A stretch of DNA of 64,000 nt, from the NCBI GenBank assembly GCA_010015805.1, contig ML978125.1, positions 434,001-498,000 of the forward strand, written 5' to 3'. The translations under genes were made by a program, and so were the position numbers. This document shows, piece after piece, positions 53,748 through 64,000 of the stretch (the stretch's first letter is position 1; each line of letters starts with the position of its first letter). Under the pieces are notes generated by a model. The model saw nothing but the letters and a program-made list of their open reading frames with translations, made no database searches and was not told the origin of the DNA. Source of the DNA: Rhizodiscina lignyota. Taxonomy: Eukaryota; Ascomycota; Dothideomycetes; Aulographales; Rhizodiscinaceae.

Positions 53748-54769
53748 ATGGGGGGCAAGTCGAACACCAAGGCCGCTTACTTTGATAAGCTTAAGAACCT
53801 CCTCGAGGAGTACAAGTCGATTTTCATCGTCACCGTCGACAATGTCTCCTCGCAGCAGATGCACGAAATCCGCCAGGCCCTGCGCGGCGAGGGCGTTGTC
53901 CTGATGGGCAAGAACACTATGGTATGTGACTCTTAGCGTGCCATGTTTCCAAAATGGAATGGCCAGGGAGCTGATGCAGGCAATTGCAGGTCCGTCGCGC
54001 GATCAAGGGGTTCATGAATGAGAACCCCGAGTACGAGCGCCTCCTTCCGCACGTCAAGGGCAACGTCGGCTTCGTCTTCACCAATACCGACCTCAAGGAG
54101 ACTCGTGAGAAGATCCTCAGCAATCGTGTCGCTGCTCCTGCTCGTGCCGGTGCCGTTGCTCCTCTCGATGTCTTCATTCCCGCCGGAAACACCGGTATGG
54201 AACCTGGCAAGACCTCCTTCTTCCAAGCGCTCGGTGTGCCAACGAAGATTGCCCGTGGTACCATTGAAATCACAACGGAGTTGAAGCTCGTCGAGGCTGG
54301 CACCAAGGTCGGACCGTCCGAAGCGACGCTGCTGAACATGCTGAACATCTCTCCCTTCACGTACGGCATGGGTATCTCGCAGGTCTACGACCAGGGCCAG
54401 ACGTTTGCTTCAGAAGTCCTCGATATCGAGGAGTCTCAGCTTCTCAAGGCTTTCACCACCGCTATCAACACCATTGCCACCATCTCTCTCGCCGTCAGCT
54501 ACCCAACTCTGCCCTCCGTCATGCATTCCATCGTCAACACCTACAAGAAGGTGCTCGCGGTTGCCATCGAGACTGACTACTCCTGGGAGGCTATTGAGGA
54601 ACTCAAGGATCGCATTGCCAACCCCGACAAGTACGCCGGTTCCGCCCCGGCTGGTGGTGCTGGTGGTGCCGCTGCCGCCGATGAGGCTGCTCCAGCAGCT
54701 GAGGAGAAGAAGGAGGAAGAAGAAGAAGAGGCTTCGGACGAGGACATGGGCTTCGGTTTGTTCGACTAG
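53748..54769 (+). CDS. RPP0: 60S acidic ribosomal protein P0
   Basis: Exons are 53748-53921 and 53990-54769 (68-bp intron in phase 0 after GKNTM), giving 317 aa. The sequence is highly conserved: [53 protein letters not shown], and [20 protein letters not shown]. The C-terminus is the P-protein tail [14 protein letters not shown], which recruits elongation factors. P0 anchors P1/P2 dimers on the large subunit stalk. Codon choice is strongly biased to C-ending codons, as expected for a ribosomal protein gene. Confidence 0.98.
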
Positions 54770-55169
54770 AGGATTGGCGTTTCTCTCATGATACGGACTT
54801 CTCTTATGATATCGGACTCGCATTGAATGATAAATTCAGGCCATGGCATTGCATCTAGCGTCACCTCTACTTCTATGTTCACCTTCAGTTGTGACGAAGT
54901 AACTTCGCTGCTGACGTTTTTGGTGAGTCAAATCTCTATGGAAAAGCCCATTCTTCAATGATTACACATTTTTAACCCTGAGTATCCAATGAAGATCTCA
55001 AACGCAACAACACTCTAATTTTTTAATGATCCCGCTCTATAAACTCGGCCTCATCTATAAATATGTGTGAAAGACATATCACTGACGAAGTCAAGCGCAG
55101 ATCCCCTCCCAATTAGCCTCTCCGTTCCCACATGCTTCAAATCGACAACGCCGGATATTCTCCTGAACT
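54770..55169. other. Convergent 3' interval
   Basis: This 400-bp A/T-rich region lies between RPP0 and the GNAT gene stops. No feature is seen. Confidence 0.45.
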
Positions 55170-56270
55170 TCAAGGCAACGCCTTCGCCTTCTCTAAGTTG
55201 ACCCTCACCCAGTAAACTACCCAGCCCGGTCTCCCACCCAAACTCCTTGCCACGCCCGTACTCTCCAAATTATCTAGCGCAACGTCCGAATTGCAAATCC
55301 AGCCTTGTTCACTCTTCCCTTCCTCTTCGTCGAATACCTTCAACTGCTCATTGAGAATCTTGGTTGTGACTTTCTTCGCCAGCCCTCGCCCCCGGTAATT
55401 GGGCTCCACATGTAGACTCGCGAGGCTCCCGTCTGGTCCCAAGAAACCCCACGCTACGGGGCTATCACCGCCGGAATTCTCTTCTCGGAAAATTGCGACG
55501 CTTGGAAGTAAAGCCAGTGTCTTGTCCTTCCGCGGGATGGCCGTTCTGCTCCTGACGAGCTCGAAGTCCTGCGGTCGCACCTGGCCCCAGCGAAGACCGT
55601 CTGGCAATGTCGTATCCACATGTCGTAAGTCGCTAGTGCGGAAGATGAACTTCTGATACGGGATGTCCATGCCAGGTAAGTCTGTGCGGATGAGCCCTTG
55701 AGAGTTTAATATTTCTGCGGGAAACTGCGCTATGGTGCCGACGACCATGACATTCGGGTTCGTGATGTGTCGTGAGTAGTCCAGCGTCGAGACCTGCTTC
55801 GCTGAAGTTTGTCCTGGTGATGGCTGGTCGGAGCGCGATTGCGTAAGAAGCTTCGTGATGTTGTCTTCGCCGTGAACGGAATCGGGAAGTGGTAGGCTGG
55901 GGATGTGCTTGGCGAGTGACAGTATCGCCCTCGTGCAATCCGGACATTGCTGGGGCGTAGATCCTGATCCTGAACTGTTTTCGGTGTTATTTTTGAGCTC
56001 AGGACAGCGGCCTTCGATTTCGCCGCTTGAGAAGAGCCAGCCTTCTGTCTCAGGGCGGCGAGAGCGATCCAGGATGCAGACTGCGAAGCATTGGGGGAGA
56101 GATTCGACTGCCGTTCCTGGCGAAAAGGTTGCGGTGATGTAGAATGAAGGACTTCGGTGAGGAAATTGAGCTCTTCTGAGGAGTGGAAGTGTACGAGGAA
56201 GAAAAGCTTTCAGAACTGGAATGATGGTAAATCCATCGACTGGATGGTGTTGAACTTGAGATGTGCTCAT
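55170..56270 (-). CDS. GNAT-fold (FR47-like) acetyltransferase domain protein
   Basis: This is a 366-aa single-exon protein. The C-terminal third carries the acetyl-CoA binding motif: SLASLHVEPNYRGRGLAKKV (about 288-307), where V-x-P-x-Y-R-G-R-G-L-A is the classic R/Q-x-x-G-x-G/A loop. AWGFLGPDG precedes it, and WVVYWVRVNLEKAK closes the domain. This matches FR47/glycine N-acyltransferase-like GNAT proteins of fungi. The N-terminal half (PRTLPLLRRAQFPHRSPSFY, CFAVCILDRSRRPETEGWLF) is less conserved. The acceptor is unknown. Confidence 0.8.
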   Translation of the reverse strand: MSTSQVQHHPVDGFTIIPVLKAFLPRTLPLLRRAQFPHRSPSFYITATFSPGTAVESLPQCFAVCILDRSRRPETEGWLFSSGEIEGRCPELKNNTENSSGSGSTPQQCPDCTRAILSLAKHIPSLPLPDSVHGEDNITKLLTQSRSDQPSPGQTSAKQVSTLDYSRHITNPNVMVVGTIAQFPAEILNSQGLIRTDLPGMDIPYQKFIFRTSDLRHVDTTLPDGLRWGQVRPQDFELVRSRTAIPRKDKTLALLPSVAIFREENSGGDSPVAWGFLGPDGSLASLHVEPNYRGRGLAKKVTTKILNEQLKVFDEEEGKSEQGWICNSDVALDNLESTGVARSLGGRPGWVVYWVRVNLEKAKALP

Positions 56271-56697
56271 GATTGCTTGAAAAGATCTTTCCGGACAGAC
56301 TGATGCAATTTTGAGCTGAAGAGTTCATGCAATTAGAATTGACGATGCGACATGGGATAGATATGACTCTTTAGGCTCGTTTGTACTACTCTGAACCTTG
56401 ACTCATGCAGGTCTACGCCCTATATCTATCGGCAGAGTGCGGCGCCCCGGCATTGGTTCGTTTACTCGCTACAGTTGTACAATGCCGGTTCAGGTGTCAT
56501 CGAGAAGCTCGAGGCCATGTCACATAGGATTACTAACCCGCGTAAAAACCGCTGTATGCAGCTTCAATTGCATGTAGAGTAAAGCCTTTCCGCACAAACC
56601 TTAGCAATTATGCAGGCCTTACGCGATTTAGCGCGATCATTCTGGTGTCTCGAGCAGACGCGATCAGCACGCTTCTTCGGTGTGATGATCAGTAATT
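56271..56697. other. Intergenic interval 56.3-56.7 kb
   Basis: This is the promoter of the GNAT gene. No other signal is seen. Confidence 0.45.
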
Positions 56698-57177
56698 CTA
56701 TGCCGGTTGGTATGTCAAAGCTATTTGATCGTACTCTGAAGCTCTATGCATCAAACACGAGATCCTCAAAACTTGGAAGTCATATATGAGTCTACAAAGA
56801 GCGTTCCTTCTCGCCTCGGCCATTGGCTTCCCACGGTGTCGGACGATGTCCCATTGACTCCATATGCTCCTCCGCATCTTTGCATACCGAGCCGTAGAAC
56901 AAATTAGGCACCTCCATTGATATGGTTCTTTTCCTTTGCCTTTGTACTTTGTCAGGGTGATCTGCTTGCTGCTCTCCCCCAATATGTTTCTCAAACTCTC
57001 CTCGTAGCCACAGCCCTTGGGACAGGATATCCCCGCTGGAGTATCTTTGGAGGAATCAGGTCGAGGAACCGCTGCCAGGAGGGCTTTGTAGTCCCGCTCC
57101 ACATCCATCAGGTCATAGCGCGGTTCCATCGCTCTCAGATGGGGAAACATTGTCCGGATGATAAGCCACATACCCAT
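56698..57177 (-). CDS. Hypothetical protein with paired Cys motifs, 5' end uncertain
   Basis: From the first in-frame ATG the frame encodes 159 aa; it is open to 57264, where it begins with GTG. Content is MGMWLIIRTMFPHLRAMEPR, then SCPKGCGYEES and, 30 residues on, RCLICSTARYAKMRRSIW. The C-x3-C and C-x2-C pairs could hold one zinc ion. A minus-strand GAGCAG just upstream of 57260 may be an acceptor, so an upstream exon is possible. No family is recognised. Confidence 0.35.
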   Translation of the reverse strand: MGMWLIIRTMFPHLRAMEPRYDLMDVERDYKALLAAVPRPDSSKDTPAGISCPKGCGYEESLRNILGESSKQITLTKYKGKGKEPYQWRCLICSTARYAKMRRSIWSQWDIVRHRGKPMAEARRNALCRLIYDFQVLRISCLMHRASEYDQIALTYQPA

Positions 57178-57803
57178 CTTCAAATCAGTCCATCGAACAT
57201 TAACCGGATGGTCTTTGTGAGAGGAGGTAGTGTGCCATGACGGTGATCTTGTTAAACTGCTCACACGGATGTTGGATGACGACCAGTTGAGTACATATGC
57301 TCTTGCGTTCCTTCACGGATATACCAAGCAGAGGAAGCAACAAAACAGTAAAAGTCCTTGAGGTCGAACGCGTAGAGTAGAGAAGGGATGTGCTCTTCTC
57401 TGCTCACGAGAGCACTTCTGAAGGCTGGACTGTATATGTATTAGCCGATATTTATTGAAAGAAGATTGATTTGATAGACACAACCTGTCATTATCATAGT
57501 GCCTTTGCACTTCAATAAGTATCTGTAGCACGTGCATCCATAGTGAAGGAAGGAGAGTTTTGTCTGAATTGGCTCCACTGTGCTCTCAGAGAGCCTTCTT
57601 TAATATTTAGAAGCTGCTGATTTCCTGGTAGCTTTTAGTTGGATTCTCATTCACTTGCCATGTCATTGCCATGCATCACTTTCTTTCCTTCATTCATGTG
57701 TACATCTCATGCCATCGTATAGTTTTCATTTCTCATACTGCATTTGCTGTTGCAGTGAAGGGGTATCATGAACTATCGTGAAGAAGGGAAGTCGAATAGC
57801 CGT
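57178..57803. other. Intergenic interval 57.2-57.8 kb
   Basis: No gene is evident apart from the possible 5' extension of the hypothetical protein up to 57264. Confidence 0.4.
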
Positions 57804-58384
57804 TCATCCTGCCTTCGCCTTTGCGCTCGCCTGCGCCGCCTCCCTCCTCGCCGCATCCTCCAACAGCGCTGTGTCCACCACCGAACCAGGCAGGTGCACG
57901 TAGCGCACTACGCTGCCTCTGATAAAAACGTTCTTGACCGAGCTCTGTTCGTCGACGACAGTTAGCCCCCACACTTCAAACAGTTCTCCCTCCAGTGTGT
58001 TCTCCAACGGAATGTTCGTCCACTGCTTCTTGCAGGTGCACGGCACCCGCAAATGGCACCTGTCACACTGCACACATATAACAACTCGTCCCTGGGGTAG
58101 GAATGGAAGGCAGGACATACGAGGTGCGGGTACTTCACTTCCTCCACCACCGAGATGTCGTCGAGCTTGATGTTCAGGAACTGGTCGACCGACTTGAGCG
58201 TGCCGCGGATGGAGATGTCATTCTTGAGTTCGACGGTGACTGGGTGGTCGACGAGCGTCTTGAAGAAACTGGATTCGTGGAGTCGAAGTTAGCATGTATT
58301 TTGACAAGCACCACACCTGCAATAACTGGTCTTCGAGGGAAACGGTGAATCTCTGGTGATGGTTTTTTACCTGAAGAATAGCAT
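57804..58384 (-). CDS. LSM2: U6 snRNA-associated Sm-like protein LSm2
   Basis: Exons are 58384-58371 (14 nt, MLFF plus two bases of the next codon), 58268-58121 and 57944-57804 (introns 102 and 176 bp), giving 100 aa. The spliced protein begins MLFFSFFKTLVDHPVTVELK and continues NDISIRGTLKSVDQFLNIKL (Sm1 motif) and DDISVVEEVKYPHL. The last exon gives SSVKNVFIRGSVVRYVHLPG, the Sm2 motif, and a short Ala/Lys tail. Length and text are those of LSm2. It is part of the LSm2-8 ring on U6 snRNA and the LSm1-7 ring in mRNA decapping. Confidence 0.96.
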
Positions 58385-59093
58385 TTCGTAAGAGGAGATT
58401 TGGCGCGCTGTGCGGTTGGGTGAAGACTTGAATTGTATTTGAGAGGACGAATTGAAGTTGCGCGGCGCAGAGAGCAGTGAAGCGTTCGCGCGTACTATTT
58501 ATCGTCGTGCGTCTAGCCTTAACCCCAATTTGGTTAGTCACTTTCCAGAGCGTCCGACGTTGACTTGAGGATAAGAAAACCAAAGTAAAAGCTTGAATCT
58601 TTTTGAATTTATATTCTTCGAATGCAGTCAATGGCTCGTATAATGTTGGCATTGTCTGTTCAGAAGGCTATTTGTGATTCTGTGTATGGGGATGAATTCA
58701 TTGGCCTGAGTTTAGCTAAATCTACAGGGAAGTCAGACTAACACACCCGGAGCAGACACGTCTTGTACACCACCATTCTTGATTTTTTGATATCTACACA
58801 ATGAAATTGTCTGGTTGTAAGGAAAGGTAACCCTGCTGTTCTCAGCTTATCGATATTGGAAGCTTTTGTTCCTTGCTCCAGCCCAGAATCCACGAAAACC
58901 TGTGAGATAGGAAATTGGTCTGCGACGTCCGCGAAGAATCCGCCCTCAAAGTAATTAAGAACCATAAGAGATGATGAACGATAGACGCGAAAGGTTGAAG
59001 AATCGCAAACAAAGAAATTCCTATTTCCTCTTCAAATCATCACTGCCGCCTTCCCTCCTTCTCTATTCGCACACTTAAGCCTCAATCATCAAT
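58385..59093. other. Intergenic interval 58.4-59.1 kb
   Basis: This is the LSM2 promoter and the 3' region of the methyltransferase-domain gene. Short minus-strand frames have no recognisable content. Confidence 0.45.
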
Positions 59094-61517
59094 CTAAGCC
59101 TTCCTCGCCCACCCACTGAGATACCTCCATGCAGCACCACACTCCGCGCCCTCTTCCATCGCGCTCGCTACCTCAGCCAACAACCTCTCCTCATCCTTGC
59201 CCATCTCAACCTGCAGCTTAAGCAACCACCTCTCCCACGCCCACGCACCGATCATACCCGTCAAGCAGCTGGCCTCAGCCGTGCTTCCGCTCTCACCCTC
59301 CTTCCTTGCCATCGGCAGCGCCAACCAAGCACGCTTCATCTGTCCGAAGCCAGCACGCTTGAGGCGCGGCAAGAAGGACTTGGTGGGCTGGGCGTCGTAG
59401 CCGCGCGTCTTGAGATTGAAGCCAAACTCCACGGAGATGGCCTGTGCGTGTGGACCAGCTTTCAGAACGTCAGCGTCGAGAAGAGCGAATTCGAGGAATC
59501 CGCCAGGCTTGAGGCAGCGCATGCACTCCTTCAAGCAGAGGTCGTACTCGTCGTCGGCACGGCCGGCCGGCTTGCTGGTCTTGAGCAGGGCAAAAAGGCT
59601 GCGGGCGGAAATGATATCGAAATGGTTGGATGGGAATGGCAAAGTCCAGAGATTGGGGACAACAGTGTGCTTGTGGTTGGCTGGGCCGGTGAGCTTGCTC
59701 TTTGGTGCCTGGTCGGCGGTGTAGACAGTCTGAACGGTGGTCTTGGGATACTGAAGAGCGACTTCCCAGGCCCAGTCACAAGAGGCATGGCCGCCGAGGT
59801 CGAGAACGCGTGCCTCTGAGGCAGAGAAGAGCGTCTTGCCTGCTGGAGAAGTGAGCAGCGTGCCGCCATTCAGCATCTTTGTTGCCTCAAGGTTCCAGCT
59901 GATGGGCTTGATCTGCTCGAGTGCCTGACGCTCCTTCTGGACGCGGTCAATCATTTCCTTCTTTTCGTCTGCATCCTCGGTGGCGTAGAACTCTGAGACT
60001 GGACGGGAGTTCTTGGGGCGAACGGGGCTCTCGAGTCCAAATTTACCGGCCAGCTGGTCACGGTGAGCGCGGGCGAGGCAGGTGCGGTCGAGGCGAAGAG
60101 CTTCGACGCGGGCACGACGCTGGACCATTGCGTCGGACCTGAGGTGGGTTTCGCGGATGTGCTTGAAGCCTTCGACGAAGGTGTTGTCTCTTGGCGATGG
60201 TGGAAGCTTCTTCTCTGTGACGCTGATGGGGGAGTCGTCGGCAAAGCGGACGGCCTTAGCTGGTGACTTGATCGAAGATGGTGACTTGATCGAAGACGCC
60301 TCGGAGACAATTGAAGGAGAGACGACGGCATCGATGGAGGTGGTCTCGACAATGTTGGAGATGTATGACTCCTGAGCATTAAGCCAGAGGCTAGTGCGGT
60401 CGAGGCTAGCAGCAGCCGTATCCTGCAGGCTTTGGACGTAGCTTTCATCGTAGTCATTTGGAGGGGCCGTCTCTGAGAACTCCGAGTCTTGGCGGCTTTG
60501 CGGAGAGAAAGGCTCAGGGGTCACGGCCTGGATACGGCGGGCAGTTGGAGGCCCGTCAGTTCTGTTATCAGCAGCATCAAGAACTTGCTCGATGGTCTGA
60601 GAGGCCGTGGTGGAAGTAGGTGACTTCCAAGGGACACCATAGAAAGACTCGGCGGTGCTAGTGGTTGGAGCGCTCTCCTCGGGAGTTGAGGACCAGGTGT
60701 TGCGAGTGGCGTCGTCGAGTGATGAGAAAAATCCGCCAGGTGATGGGATTGAGATGGCGGAGATGGGCTCATATTCAACATTGTCGACTGGGGTGATGCA
60801 GATGTCAATTTTCTGGCGGTTGCCAATGGCTTCGGTCATCTCGGTCTTGACGACATCGACGGCAGACGTGGGCTCAAACTCGGCATTGTCGCAAGAGATG
60901 TGGCGGAGGGTCTGCATAGCATCGGCCTTGAGCTGGACACCCCATTGCTGGGTCGTGATCCGCTGACCTTCGATGTCGGGTGTCGACGGGCAGCTCAGGT
61001 TGGAAAGCTCCTCGGAGGTGAGGCTGCCATCGAGAGAAGGTGCCGAGCTGGAAGAGGGAACGCTCAGGCGGGTATTGAGCTTAGAGAGTGAGCGTGGGGT
61101 GGGAGAAACAATTGGCGGCGAGAGCGGGAAGGTTGGTAGTCTGCCTTCCTTCTGGAGTTTCTCTATTGTGGGCCAGGCGGAGGGCGAGGGGATGATGAGC
61201 GAGGGTTCTCGGCTGACGATTGTGCGTTTGACGGAGTTGGAGGCGAAGAGCGGGACATCAGACTCGTCGTCGGTCATGTCGTACAGGTCGTCAAATTCCG
61301 GGCGGTCGTCGGCCACCTTGGTGGTGGTGTATTGTTGGTTCGCTCTTGGGGTCGGGAAGTCCTCGTCGTAGGATGGTGACAGAGCACCACGAGCCGGCGG
61401 GGAGAGCATGCTGTCAGATCGCAACGAGAGGTACCCGTTTGTCGTATTAAGTTCGGTTCTTCGGACCTGCGAATCGCCTGGAGTGTATGTAGTTGGCTGG
61501 AGCATGAGGGTGGTCAT
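59094..61517 (-). CDS. Conserved fungal protein with C-terminal SAM-methyltransferase-like domain
   Basis: The ATG at 61517 gives 807 aa; the frame is open to 61544 but begins there with TTG. The first ~550 residues are Ser/Pro/Thr-rich and mostly disordered, with conserved islands (DDLYDMTDDESDVPLF, WPTIEKLQKEGRLPTFPLSP) and an SIKSPSSIKSPAK repeat. The C-terminal ~250 residues form a class I methyltransferase-like fold: ARVLDLGGHASCDWAWEVAL (motif I with one Gly pair), VYTADQ, LPFPSNHFDIISARSLFALL and CLKPGGFLEFALLDADVL. Motif I (DLGG) is less canonical than GxGxG, so activity is uncertain. Similar long proteins occur in many ascomycetes without assigned function. Confidence 0.78.
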   Translation of the reverse strand: MTTLMLQPTTYTPGDSQVRRTELNTTNGYLSLRSDSMLSPPARGALSPSYDEDFPTPRANQQYTTTKVADDRPEFDDLYDMTDDESDVPLFASNSVKRTIVSREPSLIIPSPSAWPTIEKLQKEGRLPTFPLSPPIVSPTPRSLSKLNTRLSVPSSSSAPSLDGSLTSEELSNLSCPSTPDIEGQRITTQQWGVQLKADAMQTLRHISCDNAEFEPTSAVDVVKTEMTEAIGNRQKIDICITPVDNVEYEPISAISIPSPGGFFSSLDDATRNTWSSTPEESAPTTSTAESFYGVPWKSPTSTTASQTIEQVLDAADNRTDGPPTARRIQAVTPEPFSPQSRQDSEFSETAPPNDYDESYVQSLQDTAAASLDRTSLWLNAQESYISNIVETTSIDAVVSPSIVSEASSIKSPSSIKSPAKAVRFADDSPISVTEKKLPPSPRDNTFVEGFKHIRETHLRSDAMVQRRARVEALRLDRTCLARAHRDQLAGKFGLESPVRPKNSRPVSEFYATEDADEKKEMIDRVQKERQALEQIKPISWNLEATKMLNGGTLLTSPAGKTLFSASEARVLDLGGHASCDWAWEVALQYPKTTVQTVYTADQAPKSKLTGPANHKHTVVPNLWTLPFPSNHFDIISARSLFALLKTSKPAGRADDEYDLCLKECMRCLKPGGFLEFALLDADVLKAGPHAQAISVEFGFNLKTRGYDAQPTKSFLPRLKRAGFGQMKRAWLALPMARKEGESGSTAEASCLTGMIGAWAWERWLLKLQVEMGKDEERLLAEVASAMEEGAECGAAWRYLSGWARKA

Positions 61518-62607
61518 TATTACGGATTTATTATACTGAAGCAATGGAAAACCGGCCGCACAGCAGCGAAAAGACAGAAAACACTCCGCACAGCGGTGAC
61601 TTCAACGACTACGAAACACGTGCGAGGATGAGAGAGTGACAGCGATGAAGGAGAAAGGTACAGCACGGAGCCGCATGATAGTATATAAGAGAGCGGGCAT
61701 ATTCGCGCCCGCCTAGCGACGAGCGGGACACAGGCCATGTGGCTGTATTGGGCACGGGGACTGTCCATGGATTACCAGTTCAAGCTCTTGGGCGCGTGGT
61801 AAGGCACAGCGGAAGAGTGGAGCGGCGAGAAGCAGCGCTGGGAAGCATCAGGATGCCACTAAGGCGTACGCAGCTCCCATAGGCCGGTGCGACGACCCGC
61901 AGTGAATGTGTGTGGACACAGCGGTGCCTCCACTCATTTCACAGAGCGCGCGCGACCAACAGTGGGAACGAGAACGGTTGAAGATGGATTGGCTCCCGAG
62001 ATGTGGGCGGTTAGCTGGCGGTTAGGCGGGCGGCCAATCAACGTGGCAGCTGAGAGGGAGGGATGCATGGCCATTCCCAGCGCACATTCAACTGTGCATG
62101 AACTCGCAGTGAACATATTCGTGGTGGAAGACTCGAGACCGAGTGCAGCTGGAGATTCTCGTCAAGCAGATCGTTATGCATCGTTCTGGAAGATGACGCG
62201 GAGAGGTGCTCGCAGTTATGCCTAGCCTTTGTAGGGAGGTGAGAGGGGACACGAGCCTGTCGTGCACGCCCATCAGCCCGTGTGACGCAGCGCCTGCCGC
62301 AGACTCGGAAGATTCGTTTTCCGGCTATCTTCGATGTTTGATCTGGAGTTTTGAAATATTTGCACGGCCCTTGGAGCTGTGTTGCGATGAATAAGAGAAC
62401 GATAGGATGACTGATGTTGTTTGCAAGAGGATGGCCTGCCAACCACGCGACGCTCCTCTCGCAAAAACTCCCTCCCGCCCGTGGGCAGCCGCCAACTCCA
62501 AAGCTGCCCACCAATGCCTCATCTCGACATCATGCTCCCGTGACCAAAGCCATTGAAACATCATGAAACTCTAGATTGTCGCCTCATTCGATTGGAAGCT
62601 CGCAAAC
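61518..62607. promoter_or_regulatory. Divergent promoter interval 61.5-62.6 kb
   Basis: This 1.1 kb region separates the methyltransferase-domain gene and RPE1. A minus-strand TATATA-like stretch (ATACTATC/TATATAAG at about 61678-61688 on the plus strand) lies ~165 bp from the ATG at 61517. No coding signal is seen. Confidence 0.4.
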
Positions 62608-63789
62608 ATGTCGAAAGAGGCGCCTCCTGCCGTCATTGCGCCGTCCATCCTCTCCGCAGATTTCGGGGTGCTGGCAGACGAGTGCTTGAACACGATGAAG
62701 CATGGCGCCGACTGGCTTCACATCGACATCATGGACGGCCACTTTGTCCCAAACATGACCTTTGGCCCTCCGGTCGTCGCCAAAATACGGGAGAGAATAG
62801 ATAAGCCCCAGGATCCGATGGGAAAGGGGACTTTCGATTGCCATATGATGATATCAGAGGTATGAATTCCACTTGCTTCAATGTAATGTCACAAGTCACA
62901 AATCGATACAATATGGGCTCTTGCATTCATTGTCCTTAATTGCAATTGTTGAAGCACCTCTATTTTATTGCGGCGATTTTATTCACTGTCCCGAGTCTAT
63001 TCGACCGCCTGCTGTGCCACCAAGCATCTCTTTTCCCAGTCACGTTATCTCCAGCAACGCCTCCAACATCCTTCTATACCAGCTCAAAATATCCCTGCCA
63101 CATCCCCACAGCAGCTTCCAAAAGCCATTCAGTGCATACACTAACATCCTACCAGCCGCATAAATGGGTATCCAACTTCCACAAAGCCGGCTGCGACCTG
63201 TACTGCTTCCACTACGAAGCGACAATCGCGCCCGGCAGCGACACCAACAGCAGCGGCTACGGCACCGCCTTCTACCCGACCTCGCCCTCCGAGCTGATTC
63301 GCTTCATCCATTCGTACGACATGAAGGCCGGCATCGCCATCAAGCCCAAGACGCCCGTCGACGTGCTCTGGGATATCCTGGAGCACCCGAACGTCGACGA
63401 CAGACCGGATGTGAGCCTCTCCCTCCCTCTCTTCCAACCCTACCCCAACCCTGTCGCTCCATGCGGTTACGATGTTGGTGAATTCTGGCTGGGAACTGTA
63501 CTGATAGAAATTTTAGATGGTCCTCGTGATGACCGTTGAGCCGGGCTTCGGTGGGCAATCCTTCATGCCGGAGATGATGCCCAAAGTGAAAGCGCTGCGA
63601 GAGCGTTATCCCGGGCTGCCCATCGAAGTGGACGGCGGGCTATCCGAGAAGACGATCGATGTCGCCGCCGACGCTGGCGCGAATGTCATCGTCGCTGGCA
63701 GTGCAGTGTTCGGGGCAAGCGATCCGGCGGCTGTGATCTCGCATTTGAGGGATGCGGTGGACAAGAGGAGGGCGATGCACAGTCAGTAA
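62608..63789 (+). CDS. RPE1: Ribulose-phosphate 3-epimerase
   Basis: Exons are 62608-62859, 63156-63410 and 63517-63789 (introns 296 and 106 bp), giving 259 aa. Motifs are [16 protein letters not shown], the metal-binding [20 protein letters not shown] (His and Asp), FDCHMMISE, then after splicing [20 protein letters not shown]. The third exon gives [40 protein letters not shown] and [12 protein letters not shown]. These are the conserved loops of the TIM-barrel epimerase that interconverts ribulose 5-phosphate and xylulose 5-phosphate in the pentose phosphate pathway. The first intron is unusually long for this window but has good GTATGA and CTACCAG borders. Confidence 0.96.
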
Positions 63790-64000
63790 CTGCGCAGCGA
63801 GATTGACAGGGCAGCCTCGCCGTAAGGGAATGGAATGAGAAATGCTCTAGACGAGATATGCCTGTGCCATAAATATGGCACTGAATTCGATTTCACCCAG
63901 TTTCTACTAGACGCATCTACAAATATGATGCTCTTAAAATGCTCTTCAAAATACTTTTCACAACTCCTGGACCTTAGAAATACCTTCCAAATCACCTCTC

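Overview
This window is nuclear DNA of a filamentous ascomycete (Pezizomycotina). Genes lie on both strands, most introns are 43-110 bp GT-AG introns, and the housekeeping set is fungal: MPH1-type helicase, ribosomal P0, LSM2, capping protein beta, JAC1, RPE1 and an INO80 Iec3 subunit. A dothideomycete is my best guess from gene content, but that is an inference. I reconstructed exon structures by reading splice sites by eye and checking reading frame and protein-family continuity. No alignment or RNA evidence was available.

Layout. 0-1.2 kb: 3' part of a secreted Ser/Thr-rich PAN/Apple-like protein. 1.2-4 kb: no credible gene. 4-14 kb: Zn2Cys6 regulator, feruloyl esterase/tannase, a hypothetical gene, a short-chain dehydrogenase, an alpha/beta hydrolase and an unclear two-piece gene. 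14.7-25 kb: an accessory block with a small conserved protein, an ACC-synthase-like aminotransferase, an MmgE/PrpD enzyme, a seven-helix-type membrane protein, a UstYa-family (DUF3328) oxidase and a secreted precursor with six copies of a 13-residue unit. 26-41 kb: mostly core genes (GPI-anchored protein, CAP2, MPH1, DsbA-like protein, a Cwh-like protein, a dysferlin-domain Mug65-like protein, a BBE-type flavoenzyme, IEC3). 41-44.4 kb: two tandem SRPK-like kinases. 45-64 kb: JAC1, a large Mis18/Yippee-like protein, REX1, RPP0, a GNAT protein, LSM2, a methyltransferase-domain protein and RPE1.

The most interesting locus is 22.1-24.8 kb. The UstYa-family oxidase and the repeat precursor are divergently transcribed from one 1.36 kb interval. 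The precursor has a signal peptide, dibasic Lys-Arg (kexin-like) sites and six near-identical units, each with a single Tyr, an internal Pro and an Asp. That combination defines fungal dikaritin-type RiPP pathways, so this looks like a compact ribosomal peptide locus with a core I do not recognise. The aminotransferase, PrpD-family enzyme and membrane protein just upstream may or may not belong to it.

Other points of interest are: a tandem kinase duplication in which one copy has lost the DFG and catalytic-loop Asp residues; a Mis18-like N-terminus fused to a 750-residue AT-hook-bearing tail with an 11-nt microexon; a perfect hairpin at 33.84 kb; a short telomere-like tract at 39.36 kb; and a duplicated ~62 bp segment beside the UstYa-family gene.
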